A DNA stretch of 64,000 bases from Chryseobacterium populi (GCF_000282115.1 NZ_AKJY01000027.1:1-64000), one strand, 5' to 3'; shown: positions 51,864 through 61,149, numbered from the stretch's first letter. Numbers and translations are program-made. Notes: generated by a model not told the origin, from the letters alone.

Positions 51864-52622
51864 ATGAGAAGAAAAATAGTTGCAGGAAACTGGAAAATGA
51901 ACAAAAATGTAATTGATGCTCAGCAATTAATGATCCAATTACTAAGTTATAAAAATAACAATACAACCAAATGTGAAGTGTGGATCGCACCACCGTCTTT
52001 ATATTTAATGATGGCAAAAGATATCTTCGAAAAAGATGAGATCGGTGTTTTCTCTCAGGACATGAGTGAGCATGAAAGTGGCGCTTATACCGGTGAACTT
52101 TCTGCAGACATGCTGGAGTCTATCGATGTAAACGGCTCATTAATAGGACATTCTGAAAGAAGACAATATCACGGAGAAACAGACTCTCACTGCAACAGAA
52201 AGATCAAATTAGCGCTTGATAAAGGTTTGATTCCTGTTTACTGTAATGGTGAAACTCTTGAACAGAGAAAAGCTGGTCAGCATTTTGAAGTCGTAAAAAA
52301 CCAAACTGAGGTAGCCTTATTTACACTTTCAGCAGAAGAAATTAAGAAAGTGGTGATTGCTTACGAACCAGTTTGGGCGATCGGAACAGGTGAAACAGCC
52401 ACTCCGGAACAAGCCCAGGAGATCCACGCTCATATCAGAAGTATTATTGCTGCAAAATACGGTCAGGAAGTTGCTGATGAAATATCTATCCTTTACGGAG
52501 GCTCAGTAAAGCCGGATAATGCAAAAGAGATCTTCTCCCAACCGGATATTGATGGAGGATTGATTGGCGGAGCTGCTTTGAAACTGGAGGATTTTTCTAA
52601 AATTATTGAAGGCTTTAATTAA
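51864..52622 (+). CDS. tpiA: Triosephosphate isomerase
   Basis: The 252-residue glycolytic enzyme interconverts dihydroxyacetone phosphate and glyceraldehyde 3-phosphate. It has the N-terminal GNWKMNK (catalytic Lys), LIGHSERRQYHGET with the catalytic His, AYEPVWAIGTG with the catalytic Glu, and the phosphate loops YGGSVKPDN and GLIGGAAL. No -7 box was found within the 7-nt gap, so it is either read from the AAA/TOPRIM promoter or from a promoter inside that module. A strong terminator follows. Confidence 0.97.
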   Translation: MRRKIVAGNWKMNKNVIDAQQLMIQLLSYKNNNTTKCEVWIAPPSLYLMMAKDIFEKDEIGVFSQDMSEHESGAYTGELSADMLESIDVNGSLIGHSERRQYHGETDSHCNRKIKLALDKGLIPVYCNGETLEQRKAGQHFEVVKNQTEVALFTLSAEEIKKVVIAYEPVWAIGTGETATPEQAQEIHAHIRSIIAAKYGQEVADEISILYGGSVKPDNAKEIFSQPDIDGGLIGGAALKLEDFSKIIEGFN

Positions 52623-52641
52623 TAAAACATTCATAACGATA

Positions 52642-52677
52642 AAAAGACTGTCTAAAAAATAGGCAGTCTTTTATTTT
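52642..52677 (+). terminator. Intrinsic terminator of tpiA
   Basis: A stem AAAAGACTGTCT with GGCAGTCTTTT (52642-52653 with 52661-52672) is followed by a T tract, 19 nt after the stop. Confidence 0.85.
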
Positions 52678-52699
52678 TCATAAACTCCTTATAAGTTTC

Positions 52700-52753
52700 G
52701 GCTAAAGCCATTGGAAGAAAGTGGTTTATTAAAACAACGGGCTAAAGCCCGTT
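52700..52753. repeat. Two GGCTAAAGCC palindromes 40 bp apart
   Basis: GGCTAAAGCC occurs at 52700-52709 and again at 52740-52749. The second is extended to the 8-bp stem AACGGGCT-AA-AGCCCGTT (52736-52753). It lies in the gap between tpiA and the phytase-like gene. Confidence 0.6.
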
Positions 52754-52874
52754 TCTATTGATTCAATGCAGCTAAATACCATAATTTAAACCATAAACAT
52801 CTAGTATAAATCTGTAAAATCCGTGGAAACTAAAAACTTCTATATGCTTCAGCTCAGATCGCAATAAAAATTAA

Positions 52875-52907
52875 AAAAGCCGTCTCAAATATCTGAAACA
52901 GCCTTTT
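52875..52907 (-). terminator. Intrinsic terminator of the phytase-like lipoprotein gene
   Basis: A minus-strand hairpin with several G-U pairs (arms about 52875-52887 and 52894-52907) is followed by a U tract, 12 nt after the stop at 52919. Confidence 0.65.
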
Positions 52908-52918
52908 ACAAAATCTAA

Positions 52919-54181
52919 TTATTGAATATCGACTATATACATAGTTCCTTTGTCCTGTTTTCCTGTCTTAGGAAGAATTTTAGTTTTCGGATTTCCGTTT
53001 CCATCATCTACTACACCAAAATCATCATCATTAAAAACCACCAGCTTATTATTGCCTAAATAAACAATTCCTTCAAATTTATCATGCTCGTATCCTATTT
53101 TTGTTACCAGATCAACTGCTAAAGTTTTAGAAACCGGTTGTAATCCGGCTGCTGAAATTTCACTCCAACTGCTTTGCTCAAGGGTTTTGCCATTAATTTT
53201 CAGTCCATCAACAGCTGCAAGATCTGTTCCGCTGACATCTGAAGCACCTGTCAGGTTGATTCTGTATACTTTTTTAATTCCGCCCTGAGAACCGAAATTA
53301 CCGTCTCTCTCAATCACCAGGAATTCACTGTTACTGACTGCTGTGATATCACATACAGAGTCGGAAGCACCGCCATCCTGTTTATATAAATACTGCTTTG
53401 TCTGCCCTGTTGCAAGGTCAAAAGTGACAATTCTTGTCAGAGTTGTATTGGTTGCCAGGGCCTTTGTAGGAACATACATTGTCGACTGCATTGTGCCGAC
53501 CAGCATTTTTCCGTCAGGAGTCATGCACATCCCTTCCATTCCCCTGTTAGGTCTTCTTTTCGCTAAAACAGCGGGTAATTTTCTGTTTCCGGTATTTACT
53601 CCGATAGGGCTTATTCTCTCCATTTCCACTCCATCAGCACTGTAATGAACGATATGCGGGCCATATTCATCGGAAACCCAGAATGTGCCGTCTGCTGCTG
53701 CTACAATACTTTCACTGTCAAGTCCATAATTATCTGTTCCTAAAGGATTTCCATTTACATCATAAGCTGTCTCACCCGTACTTCCCATTCCCGCAGGATT
53801 TGGAAGCCCTGTAATAGGCTGTCCGGAAGGATTTTTAAGCTTAATATATCTGATCACCTCAATATTCCCTTCGGCATTAATTTTAAAATGCATAATCGTA
53901 GGCGTAAAATTAGGTGCTGAAAATTTTATCCCGTTTAAATACGCTGTATTCGGTCCGCGATCGGTGATTACATAAAATTCACTTTTTCTCGTAGGATGTG
54001 CCGTTGCACCAGACCCGAATCCGCCGTTAATCACTTCTACTCCGTTTATTGTAGTCAAAGTATTAAAAGGAAATTCCTGGGGTAATTTAGAATAATTGAC
54101 ATCATTATTGTTGGCATTATCATCATCCTTACAGGCTATAGCAGCAGTAAGCATAAGAACAGATAACAGAAGTTTTTTCAT
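52919..54181 (-). CDS. Esterase-like phytase-domain lipoprotein
   Basis: The 420-residue protein has a lipobox LTAAIAC (C17) and an acidic stretch KDDDNANNNDVN, so it is a surface- or periplasm-anchored lipoprotein. The body is a beta-propeller of the phytase-like esterase domain (PF13449 type), with FYVITDRGPNTAYLNG, YGLDSESIVAAADGTFWVSDEYG and ERDGNFGSQGG as repeated acidic and Gly-rich blade motifs. Members are annotated as phosphoesterases, but the substrate is untested. It has its own terminator. A weaker box (TACATTCG, 54201-54208) may be its promoter. Confidence 0.85.
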   Translation of the reverse strand: MKKLLLSVLMLTAAIACKDDDNANNNDVNYSKLPQEFPFNTLTTINGVEVINGGFGSGATAHPTRKSEFYVITDRGPNTAYLNGIKFSAPNFTPTIMHFKINAEGNIEVIRYIKLKNPSGQPITGLPNPAGMGSTGETAYDVNGNPLGTDNYGLDSESIVAAADGTFWVSDEYGPHIVHYSADGVEMERISPIGVNTGNRKLPAVLAKRRPNRGMEGMCMTPDGKMLVGTMQSTMYVPTKALATNTTLTRIVTFDLATGQTKQYLYKQDGGASDSVCDITAVSNSEFLVIERDGNFGSQGGIKKVYRINLTGASDVSGTDLAAVDGLKINGKTLEQSSWSEISAAGLQPVSKTLAVDLVTKIGYEHDKFEGIVYLGNNKLVVFNDDDFGVVDDGNGNPKTKILPKTGKQDKGTMYIVDIQ

Positions 54182-54321
54182 ATTAACTTTTTTGTGACTG
54201 CGAATGTAGAGAGCGATTGTGAACTGATCTTGAATGTAATGATAAATCTGTTTTAAATATTAATTATTTAAACTTAAATGGGATAGATCACTTTTTAATT
54301 ATTTCTTAGATGTAAAATAAA

Positions 54322-54346
54322 AAAGCGCACCAAACAGGCACGCTTT
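54322..54346 (-). terminator. Intrinsic terminator of clpP
   Basis: A stem AAAGCGCACC with GGCACGCTTT (54322-54331 with 54337-54346) holds paired GCG and CC/GG. The minus-strand U tract and position 22 nt after the stop support termination of clpP. Confidence 0.7.
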
Positions 54347-54367
54347 CATCTATATTTTAAAGAAAAA

Positions 54368-55054
54368 TTATTTCTTCTCTTTAGATCTTTGTAGAACCTC
54401 ATCTACCATTCCGTAGTTTTTGGCTTCCTCAGAAGTCATCCAGTAGTCTCTGTCAGAAGATTTCTCAACCCACTCATAAGTCTGTCCTGAATGTTCTGCA
54501 ATAATATCATAAAGCTCCTGCTTTAATTTCAGCATTTCTCTTAAGTTGATCTCCATATCTGAAGCTACTCCCTGTGCACCTCCTGAAGGCTGGTGAATCA
54601 TTACTCTTGAATGCTTAAGTGCAGAACGTTTTCCTTTTTCTCCGGCAACCAGTAATACGGCTCCCATAGAAGCGGCAATACCAGTACAGATGGTTGCTAC
54701 ATCAGGCTTAATGATCTGCATCGTGTCATAAATTCCTAAACCGGCATATACACTACCACCGGGAGAGTTGATGTAGATCTGAATATCTTTTGAAGGGTCA
54801 GCACTTTCCAGGAATAAAAGCTGAGCCGTAACGATATTAGCAACCTGATCATCAATCCCTGTTCCCAGGAAGATGATTCTGTCCATCATCAAACGTGAAA
54901 AAACGTCCATCTGGGCTACATTTAATCTTCTTTCTTCCATAATGTATGGCGTAAGATTCGTTGGACCATACATTCCCATATACTGATCGGTAACCAGACC
55001 GCTGTTTCCTAAATGCTTTACAGAGAAATCTCTGAATTCTTTTTTAATGTCCAT
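54368..55054 (-). CDS. clpP: ATP-dependent Clp protease proteolytic subunit
   Basis: The 228-residue serine protease forms the ClpP tetradecamer with ClpX or ClpA. The catalytic triad fits S129 in GIAASMGAV, H154 in MIHQPSGG and D203 in SSDRDYWM, each offset by 32 residues from the E. coli enzyme, and GSVYAGLGIYD holds the substrate strand. The N-terminus is about 30 residues longer than the processed E. coli form. No clpX gene is adjacent in the window. Confidence 0.96.
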   Translation of the reverse strand: MDIKKEFRDFSVKHLGNSGLVTDQYMGMYGPTNLTPYIMEERRLNVAQMDVFSRLMMDRIIFLGTGIDDQVANIVTAQLLFLESADPSKDIQIYINSPGGSVYAGLGIYDTMQIIKPDVATICTGIAASMGAVLLVAGEKGKRSALKHSRVMIHQPSGGAQGVASDMEINLREMLKLKQELYDIIAEHSGQTYEWVEKSSDRDYWMTSEEAKNYGMVDEVLQRSKEKK

Positions 55055-55174
55055 ATTTCTATTTGTATTATTTTACAATTTATCTGAAATTTAAATTACA
55101 ACTTTTATTCCTAAAATTTTATAGGACTTTTTGTCACAGCAGGGAAACTTATTGAGCAACAGTTTGTCTGTAAA

Positions 55175-57154
55175 CTACTTTTTACTGCCTCCGTAAATAC
55201 CTTTTATCGGAGAATATTCAATAATATCACTTAATTTCATTGAGACCTGCTTCAGTAACGTAATTTTTTTTAAAAGCTCAAAATATTTCACCTCATCATT
55301 ATCACGGTGCTCATCAAGCTCACGACCGGTTTCTTTAATTAGATAATCAATATACCGGTATTTATGCAAAAGGACATCACCCTCTACCTGTTCTGCTATT
55401 TTGTCTCCGTAATTCGGAGGATAAATATTTCTGGAAGACCAGTTTTCAAGCTCATCCAAAGGGATCAGGGCATCAACAACCTTAGAAGTAATTTCTTCCT
55501 CCATAAAAGATACAAAAAAACTTCCGCTTCTGAGCTCATCATTCTCAATTCCTTCTTTCACCTGATTGATGATAATCTCATTTCCTTTAACTAAAAATTC
55601 ATAATTTTCTTCTTCAAAATGATGCAGAATTTCTTCAATAACCGTTATCTGGTATTCTCCGTTTTTTTCATCCTTCCTGTTCAAGACAACATCGCCAAAC
55701 ATCAGCATATGATCGACAAGTTTGCTTTCCATAAATAAGACATCATATAAAAACGGATCTCCTTTATCCTCATCCAAAGGAACAATTTCCATTTTAGCGG
55801 GAGCATTTTCCTTTTGCTGAACATACTGTGTCTGGTTCTGTGTGATCTGCTTCTGAACATCAAGCTCATTAAACAAACTCTGCTCAGAAAGCCCGAATTT
55901 ATTGGAAACCTCTTTAAGATACACCTCTCTTTTCAGGGCATTTTGCACAAAACCAACCGATTTTACAATATTCCGGATGGCTTCGGCTTTCTTGATAGGA
56001 TCATTTCCTGCTTCTTTTAAAAGTATTTCAGCCTTAAAATCAATAAAATCCATCGCTTCATTTTCGATGAATTTTTCAACATAATCCTGCGGATGTTTTC
56101 TGGCAAAGGAATCCGGGTCATCTCCTTCAGGGAAAAGCAGGACACGAATGTTCATCCCCTCTGTGAGGAGCATATCTATACTTCGGAAACTGGCTTTAAT
56201 CCCTGCATTATCTCCGTCGAAAAGAATGGTTACGTTTTCCGTAAGCCTTTTGATAAGTTTGATCTGCTCCGTTGTTAAAGATGTTCCGGAACTTGCCACC
56301 ACGTTTTCAATCCCGGACATATGAAGGGAGATCACATCCATATATCCCTCTACCAAAAGACAGACATTTTTTCTTGAAATAGCCTGCTTACCTTGATTTA
56401 ACCCGTAAAGGACATTGGATTTATGATAAATTTCCGTCTCCGGAGAATTGAGGTATTTCGCTGTTTTGACATTATTTTTCAGGATTCTGGCTCCAAATCC
56501 CAAAACCCGCCCGGAAAAGCTATGAATCGGGAATATTACCCTTTCCCGAAAACGGTCTACTCCTGAAGGTGTATTTTCCGGAAAAATGGATAGCCCGGAT
56601 TTTTCAAGAATTTCTTTATTATATCCCTTGTCTAAAGCATAAGCTGTAAATGCATTTTTCTTTTCGGGAGAATAACCAAGCTGGAACTTTCTGATAATAT
56701 CATCTTTAAGCTCACGCTCCCTGAAATAAGCAAGTCCTATACTTTTTCCTTCTTCAGCTTCCCAAAGGAAATTTTGAAAAAAATCATTGGCTATTTCATG
56801 GATCTTATACAATGAATCTTTCTCAGACTGTGCATTTTTTGCTTCTTCAGAAAACTCACGCTGATCTTCTTCAATCTCAATACCGTATTTCTTAGCTGCA
56901 TGACGAAGTGCTTCAGGATAGGTAAAGTTTTCAATTTCCATTAAGAAAGAAATAGCCGTTCCTCCTTTTCCGGTAGAGAAATCTTTCCATATCTGTTTAC
57001 TTGGTGAAACTACAAAACTGGGAGATTTTTCATCGTGAAACGGGCTCAGCCCTTTATAATTAGACCCTGCCCTCTTCAATTGCACATATTCACCCACAAT
57101 CTCTTCAACCCTGATTGTGGAGAATATTTTATCTATGGTCTGTTTGGAAATCAT
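55175..57154 (-). CDS. dnaG: DNA primase with a zinc-free N-terminal ribbon
   Basis: The 659-residue primase makes RNA primers at the fork. The TOPRIM core reads LLVEGYMDVISLH and TILFDGDNAGIKA, with the acidic residues of the active site, and a C-terminal helicase-binding region follows. In the N-terminal region, where most primases have CPFH...C..CG zinc ligands, this one has LSPFHDEKSPSF and IWKDFSTGKGG, so the zinc cysteines are all missing while the ribbon framework is retained. From memory, flavobacterial primases share this. The full-length chain and conserved core indicate a functional gene. Confidence 0.94.
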   Translation of the reverse strand: MISKQTIDKIFSTIRVEEIVGEYVQLKRAGSNYKGLSPFHDEKSPSFVVSPSKQIWKDFSTGKGGTAISFLMEIENFTYPEALRHAAKKYGIEIEEDQREFSEEAKNAQSEKDSLYKIHEIANDFFQNFLWEAEEGKSIGLAYFRERELKDDIIRKFQLGYSPEKKNAFTAYALDKGYNKEILEKSGLSIFPENTPSGVDRFRERVIFPIHSFSGRVLGFGARILKNNVKTAKYLNSPETEIYHKSNVLYGLNQGKQAISRKNVCLLVEGYMDVISLHMSGIENVVASSGTSLTTEQIKLIKRLTENVTILFDGDNAGIKASFRSIDMLLTEGMNIRVLLFPEGDDPDSFARKHPQDYVEKFIENEAMDFIDFKAEILLKEAGNDPIKKAEAIRNIVKSVGFVQNALKREVYLKEVSNKFGLSEQSLFNELDVQKQITQNQTQYVQQKENAPAKMEIVPLDEDKGDPFLYDVLFMESKLVDHMLMFGDVVLNRKDEKNGEYQITVIEEILHHFEEENYEFLVKGNEIIINQVKEGIENDELRSGSFFVSFMEEEITSKVVDALIPLDELENWSSRNIYPPNYGDKIAEQVEGDVLLHKYRYIDYLIKETGRELDEHRDNDEVKYFELLKKITLLKQVSMKLSDIIEYSPIKGIYGGSKK

Positions 57155-57337
57155 GATGTAAAAATAAGGAAAATTTGAGAGTTTGCGTGTAAGAAGATTG
57201 GGAAGCTCAAAGCCGGGAACCGAAGGCTAATTGCAGGATCTAAATTAAATTTTCTTTTCATAATGAATTCTCTTGTTATTCAACAATATGACATCAATTC
57301 CCCAAATCCGCCGACTCTCAGAACTCTAAAAATTCAC

Positions 57338-57345
57338 TATTTTTG
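57338..57345 (+). promoter_or_regulatory. -7 box TATTTTTG for tsaE
   Basis: Ends 15 nt upstream of ATG 57361. Confidence 0.6.
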
Positions 57346-57360
57346 CACCAAATTACTTTT

Positions 57361-57768
57361 ATGCAATTCAATATAAAAAGTATCGGAGACTGGCAGAATA
57401 TCGTCGATCAGATTATCCCGAAATTAAAACATCATATTTTCCTGCTGAAAGGAAATCTGGGAGCAGGGAAAACCACCTTTACACAGTTTTTGCTTAAAAA
57501 TCTGGGAAGCTCAGATGAGGTAAGCTCTCCCACTTATTCTATCATTAATGAATATAATACACCCAAAGGAAAAGTTTATCACTTTGATCTTTACCGCTTA
57601 AAAAATATTGAAGAAGTCTACGACATAGGAATCGAAGAATATCTGGACAACGCTTTTTTGTGTATCATAGAATGGCCGGAAGTATATGAAGAAGAGCTTT
57701 ACGGTCTTAGTTACCACACAATGAGCATCATCAATACCGGGGAAAACCGGGAAGTCTCATTCGATTAA
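57361..57768 (+). CDS. tsaE: tRNA threonylcarbamoyladenosine biosynthesis ATPase TsaE
   Basis: The 135-residue P-loop protein has Walker A GNLGAGKT (31-38) and the family motif SSPTYSIINEY then YHFDLYRL, and ends with an EWPE element. TsaE works with TsaB and TsaD in making t6A37 on ANN-decoding tRNAs. The start ATG 57361 fits the promoter. A longer frame begins 18 nt upstream, inside the likely transcription start. No tsaB or tsaD is nearby. Confidence 0.92.
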   Translation: MQFNIKSIGDWQNIVDQIIPKLKHHIFLLKGNLGAGKTTFTQFLLKNLGSSDEVSSPTYSIINEYNTPKGKVYHFDLYRLKNIEEVYDIGIEEYLDNAFLCIIEWPEVYEEELYGLSYHTMSIINTGENREVSFD

Positions 57769-57776
57769 ATATTATG

Positions 57777-57784
57777 TATCTTTG
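57777..57784 (+). promoter_or_regulatory. -7 box TATCTTTG for the alanine dehydrogenase gene
   Basis: Leaves a leader of roughly 50 nt before ATG 57840 that includes a 6-codon open frame (MNSIVK). Confidence 0.55.
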
Positions 57785-57839
57785 TTCAATGAATTCAATT
57801 GTAAAATAATTGTCTGTAAGATAATAATTAAATTTAAGG

Positions 57840-59033
57840 ATGAGTACTACAAACATTTTTACTCCTTTTACTGAAGAAGAATTGATGCCGAAAGAGGAAA
57901 AATTAGAGGTTATAAAGAAGGGAAAACAATTCAGCATTGGTATTCCTAAAGAAACCTGCCTTCATGAAAGAAGAACATGCATTACCCCCGACGCGGTACA
58001 GGTACTGGTAGAGCACGGTCATGAAATCATCATAGAAGCGGGAGCCGGACAAGGTTCTTTTTTTACAGACTTGCAATACTCCGAGTCGGGAGCAAAAATT
58101 ACAAACGACCCTAAAGAAGCTTTCGGCCAGGATTTAATTCTTAAAATTAATCCTCCTACCGAAGAAGAAGTTGAATACATGAAGCCAAATACCTATTTGG
58201 TTTCTGCATTACAGATCAATCTTAGAGATAAAGAATATTTCTTAAAGCTGGCAGAAAAAAAAATCAATGCAATCGCTTTTGAATTTATCGTTGATGAATA
58301 TAAACAGCTTGCCCTGGTAAGGCTTGTCGGCGAAATTGCAGGATCGGTATCTATTTTATATGCCTCAGAGCTATTAGCTTTATCAAACGGATTAATGCTG
58401 GGTGGAATTACAGGAGTCAGACCCACTGAAGTCCTGGTTTTAGGAGCCGGGATTGTGGGTGAATTTGCCACCAAGGCTGCCATCGGCTTAGGAGCAAGTG
58501 TAAGAGTCTTTGATAATTCTTTATCTAAGCTGAGAAGGCTTCATACCCTTGTAGACAGCAGGGTTCCGACTTCCGTTATTGATCCGAAAGAATTGGGAAA
58601 AGCCCTGAGACGCGCAGATGTGGTTATCGGCGCCCTTCCCAGATTAAATATGCAGCCTATTGTTACCGAAGAAATGGTGATGAAAATGAAAAAAGGAAGC
58701 GTGATCATTGATATCACTATTGACAATGGCAAGGTGATCGAAACTTCCGAGCTTACAACTATGGAAGAACCTTATATCATCAAGCACGGAGTCATTCACT
58801 GCGGGCTTCCGAATCTTACCTCAAAAATGCCGAGAACAACGACAAAAGCAATTTCAAATTTCTTTCTATCCTATATTTTAAACTATGACGAAGAAGGCGG
58901 TTTTGAAAACATGCTGATCCGTAAAAATGAAATGAAACAGAGCTTGTACATGTACAAAGGCAGACACACAAAAAAAATAATCTGTGACCGTTTCGGGCTT
59001 ACTTACCACGATATCAATCTTTTAATTTTCTAA
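57840..59033 (+). CDS. ald: Alanine dehydrogenase
   Basis: The 397-residue enzyme of the alanine dehydrogenase/transhydrogenase family oxidises L-alanine to pyruvate with NAD. A ~30-residue N-terminal extension precedes SIGIPKETCLHERRTCITPD, and the Rossmann motif is VLGAGIVGEFATKAA (about 200-214). The lysine of the catalytic pair is probably K102 in LILKINPP. The position of the catalytic histidine (LHLA in characterised enzymes) reads SALQIN here, so His is Gln125. The annotation follows the family, but activity may differ. The next gene overlaps by 1 nt. Confidence 0.85.
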   Translation: MSTTNIFTPFTEEELMPKEEKLEVIKKGKQFSIGIPKETCLHERRTCITPDAVQVLVEHGHEIIIEAGAGQGSFFTDLQYSESGAKITNDPKEAFGQDLILKINPPTEEEVEYMKPNTYLVSALQINLRDKEYFLKLAEKKINAIAFEFIVDEYKQLALVRLVGEIAGSVSILYASELLALSNGLMLGGITGVRPTEVLVLGAGIVGEFATKAAIGLGASVRVFDNSLSKLRRLHTLVDSRVPTSVIDPKELGKALRRADVVIGALPRLNMQPIVTEEMVMKMKKGSVIIDITIDNGKVIETSELTTMEEPYIIKHGVIHCGLPNLTSKMPRTTTKAISNFFLSYILNYDEEGGFENMLIRKNEMKQSLYMYKGRHTKKIICDRFGLTYHDINLLIF

Positions 59034-59404
59034 TGAAAAAACTGAAATTTTATATGATTGGTCTTATTCCAGGACTACTCATTGTATTCTTTATATTAAA
59101 CAAAAAAGGAGCAAGCTGCAGCGGATATTTACCCAACAGCCGCGTAATTGCAGAAACTCTTTCCAAGGATTTTAAGTATTCCGACAGCTTTAAAGCAGAA
59201 ATGAATACCTACAGGATCAACGAAAAATTCTTAAAAGATGAGATCATCACCAACGGTAAGGTAGATTTTGACAGAAGCCACGCTCAGAAAAAACCTTGTC
59301 CAGATTATTTATTAATATACCCTAAAGAAAATCCAACTTACGAGATCACCTTCGAAAAATGTGAGGAAACCGTCACCCTGAATGATTTGAAAAAACTTAA
59401 ATAA
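59033..59404 (+). CDS. DUF4258-like membrane-anchored protein
   Basis: The 123-residue protein has one N-terminal membrane segment (FYMIGLIPGLLIVFFIL, about 6-22), then GASCSGYLPNSRVIAETLSK and several charged helices. I associate the SCxYxPNxRV stretch with DUF4258-type proteins of Flavobacteriia. The main body should lie in the periplasm. It overlaps the alanine dehydrogenase stop by 1 nt (TAATG), so they are cotranscribed. Function unknown. Confidence 0.7.
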   Translation: MKKLKFYMIGLIPGLLIVFFILNKKGASCSGYLPNSRVIAETLSKDFKYSDSFKAEMNTYRINEKFLKDEIITNGKVDFDRSHAQKKPCPDYLLIYPKENPTYEITFEKCEETVTLNDLKKLK

Positions 59405-59411
59405 ACATTCT

Positions 59412-60182
59412 ATGGAAGGCAATTACTACATGATTTATGATTATCTGATATTCATTGGAGTTTTTGCTATTTTCTTTTTTCTGACCGTAAGTATTTATCT
59501 CTTCGCCCAAAATAAAAAATTCAGGCAGCGAAACATCAAATTAAGCGAAACCAATAAAATAATTGAACAAAGACTGAATGAGGTCCAGCTGGAACATATC
59601 GGTACCAAACTGAATCCGCATTTGTTTAAAAACATATTGAATTCCGTTCAGTCACATGCTTATCAGACCTATATGTCACTGGATAAGCTGGCAAACGTTC
59701 TGGATTACATTTTATACGAAAGCAACGCGAAATTTGTAAGCCCGAAAGAAGAACTTAATTTTGCCCTGAGCCTTATTGAGATCAACAAAATTAAAGTGAA
59801 TCCGCTTTTTGATTTCAGAATTAAATCCAGGATCAATAAATCGGATGCTGTATTTGAAGAGAAAGTTTTCGCCCCGCTGATTTCTGTTGACCTGATTGAA
59901 AACGCCTTTAAGCATACCGATTTTTTAGCACAGGATTCATTTATTTCCATCCAGATGGAACTTGAAAACAGCATTTTCACTATGAAAGTGAGCAATAAAG
60001 CTTCATTAAAAAATGTTTTGGAAAAAGAAAAAAGTGGATTCGGAAGCCAGTCTCTGGATCAAAGGTTGAAAATGATCTATAACAATTATTATCAGCTTCA
60101 AAAAAGTTCAAAAAACGGTATCTTCACCGCAGAATTAAAAATCAATTTAGGAGAATTCTATGATAAAATGCGTTATTCTTGA
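59412..60182 (+). CDS. LytS-type sensor histidine kinase with one membrane helix
   Basis: The 256-residue kinase has one N-terminal membrane segment (YLIFIGVFAIFFFLTVSIYLF, about 11-31), a short coiled coil (about 44-62), and a His_kinase domain with the phosphoacceptor H70 in KLNPHLFKNILNSVQSH. The N-box is DLIENAFKHT (N164), and GFGSQSLDQRL is the G-box. It has no visible sensor domain outside the membrane, so sensing is likely inside or near the bilayer. It overlaps the response regulator gene by 23 nt. Confidence 0.9.
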   Translation: MEGNYYMIYDYLIFIGVFAIFFFLTVSIYLFAQNKKFRQRNIKLSETNKIIEQRLNEVQLEHIGTKLNPHLFKNILNSVQSHAYQTYMSLDKLANVLDYILYESNAKFVSPKEELNFALSLIEINKIKVNPLFDFRIKSRINKSDAVFEEKVFAPLISVDLIENAFKHTDFLAQDSFISIQMELENSIFTMKVSNKASLKNVLEKEKSGFGSQSLDQRLKMIYNNYYQLQKSSKNGIFTAELKINLGEFYDKMRYS

Positions 60183-60870
60183 TGACGAATTGCTGGCCAT
60201 AAGCTATTTAAAACTTCTGTGTGAGCAGATCGATAATGTAGAGGTTATAAAGGCTTTCAATGACCCTAAGATTTTCCTTAATGAAATCGACAGCATCGAT
60301 TGTAATGTCTGTATTCTGGATATTGAAATGCCGAGAATGACAGGCTTACAGGTTGCAGAATTGATTTCCGGTTCAAAAAAAATTATTTTCACCACTGCTT
60401 ATAAAGAATATGCTGCCGAAGCATTTGACCTGAATGTTGTCGACTATGTAAGAAAACCCATAAAAAAAGAAAGACTGATACAGGCTTTCGATAAAGCCAA
60501 AGAATCAGTCGCCGGTATCCAGAAAAAAGATTTTATCGAATGGAATACCAATATCGGTAAAACCATTATTTTCACAGAACAGATTGCCTATATTAAAACC
60601 TCGGAAATCGACAGCCGCGATAAAGATATCATCTTAAATGACGGAGCAACCATTGTTTTGAAAAACCTCAGTTTTAAAAACCTTTTGGAGATGCTTCCGG
60701 CCAAAGACTTTGCCCAGGTCAACAAAAAAGAAATGATTGCCCTGTCTTCCATCAAAGTATTTTCTACCAACGAAATTATTACCACAATATCACTTGACGG
60801 AGAAAGCTTCTTAAAAATGCAGATCGGAGATACTTACAAAAGTGCATTACTGGAAATGTTCGGGAGATAG
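60160..60870 (+). CDS. LytTR-family response regulator
   Basis: The 236-residue protein has a receiver domain (about 1-120) with D8/D9 acids, phosphoacceptor D54 in CILDIEMPRM and K105-type lysine in VDYVRKPIKK, followed by a LytTR DNA-binding domain (about 135-236). It is the partner of the kinase just upstream, with which it overlaps. The pair may control the nearby antiporter or the alanine dehydrogenase unit, but no binding site was identified. Confidence 0.92.
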   Translation: MIKCVILDDELLAISYLKLLCEQIDNVEVIKAFNDPKIFLNEIDSIDCNVCILDIEMPRMTGLQVAELISGSKKIIFTTAYKEYAAEAFDLNVVDYVRKPIKKERLIQAFDKAKESVAGIQKKDFIEWNTNIGKTIIFTEQIAYIKTSEIDSRDKDIILNDGATIVLKNLSFKNLLEMLPAKDFAQVNKKEMIALSSIKVFSTNEIITTISLDGESFLKMQIGDTYKSALLEMFGR

Positions 60871-61149
60871 ATGTATTCATAATATTCTATTTTCGCTGCA
60901 TAAACAAACAGTTCCTTTCATCACATTCACCCTGTTTAATCTATTTAGTAGGCATAATTTTGCTCTGAATCCGGCTTTAAAAATTGCAGCACAGGGTTCA
61001 TATATTATGATTCTAAATGCAAATCGGTTTGAGTTATTCTTTTCAAATAGATTTTTATTACATTATTCATGGTATTGATTACATTTTAAGAAATTTAACG
61101 TGCTTCAATCATATATTATAAAGAAATTTACACCTTAAAATAAGGAATT

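Noticed and set aside
60842..61078. 78-codon open frame after the LytTR gene, with a TAATTTTG match at 60955-60962
   Set aside because: The frame overlaps the regulator's end and gives an unlikely protein. The box has no start codon at a suitable distance, although it might serve the antiporter gene at 61150 with a long leader.
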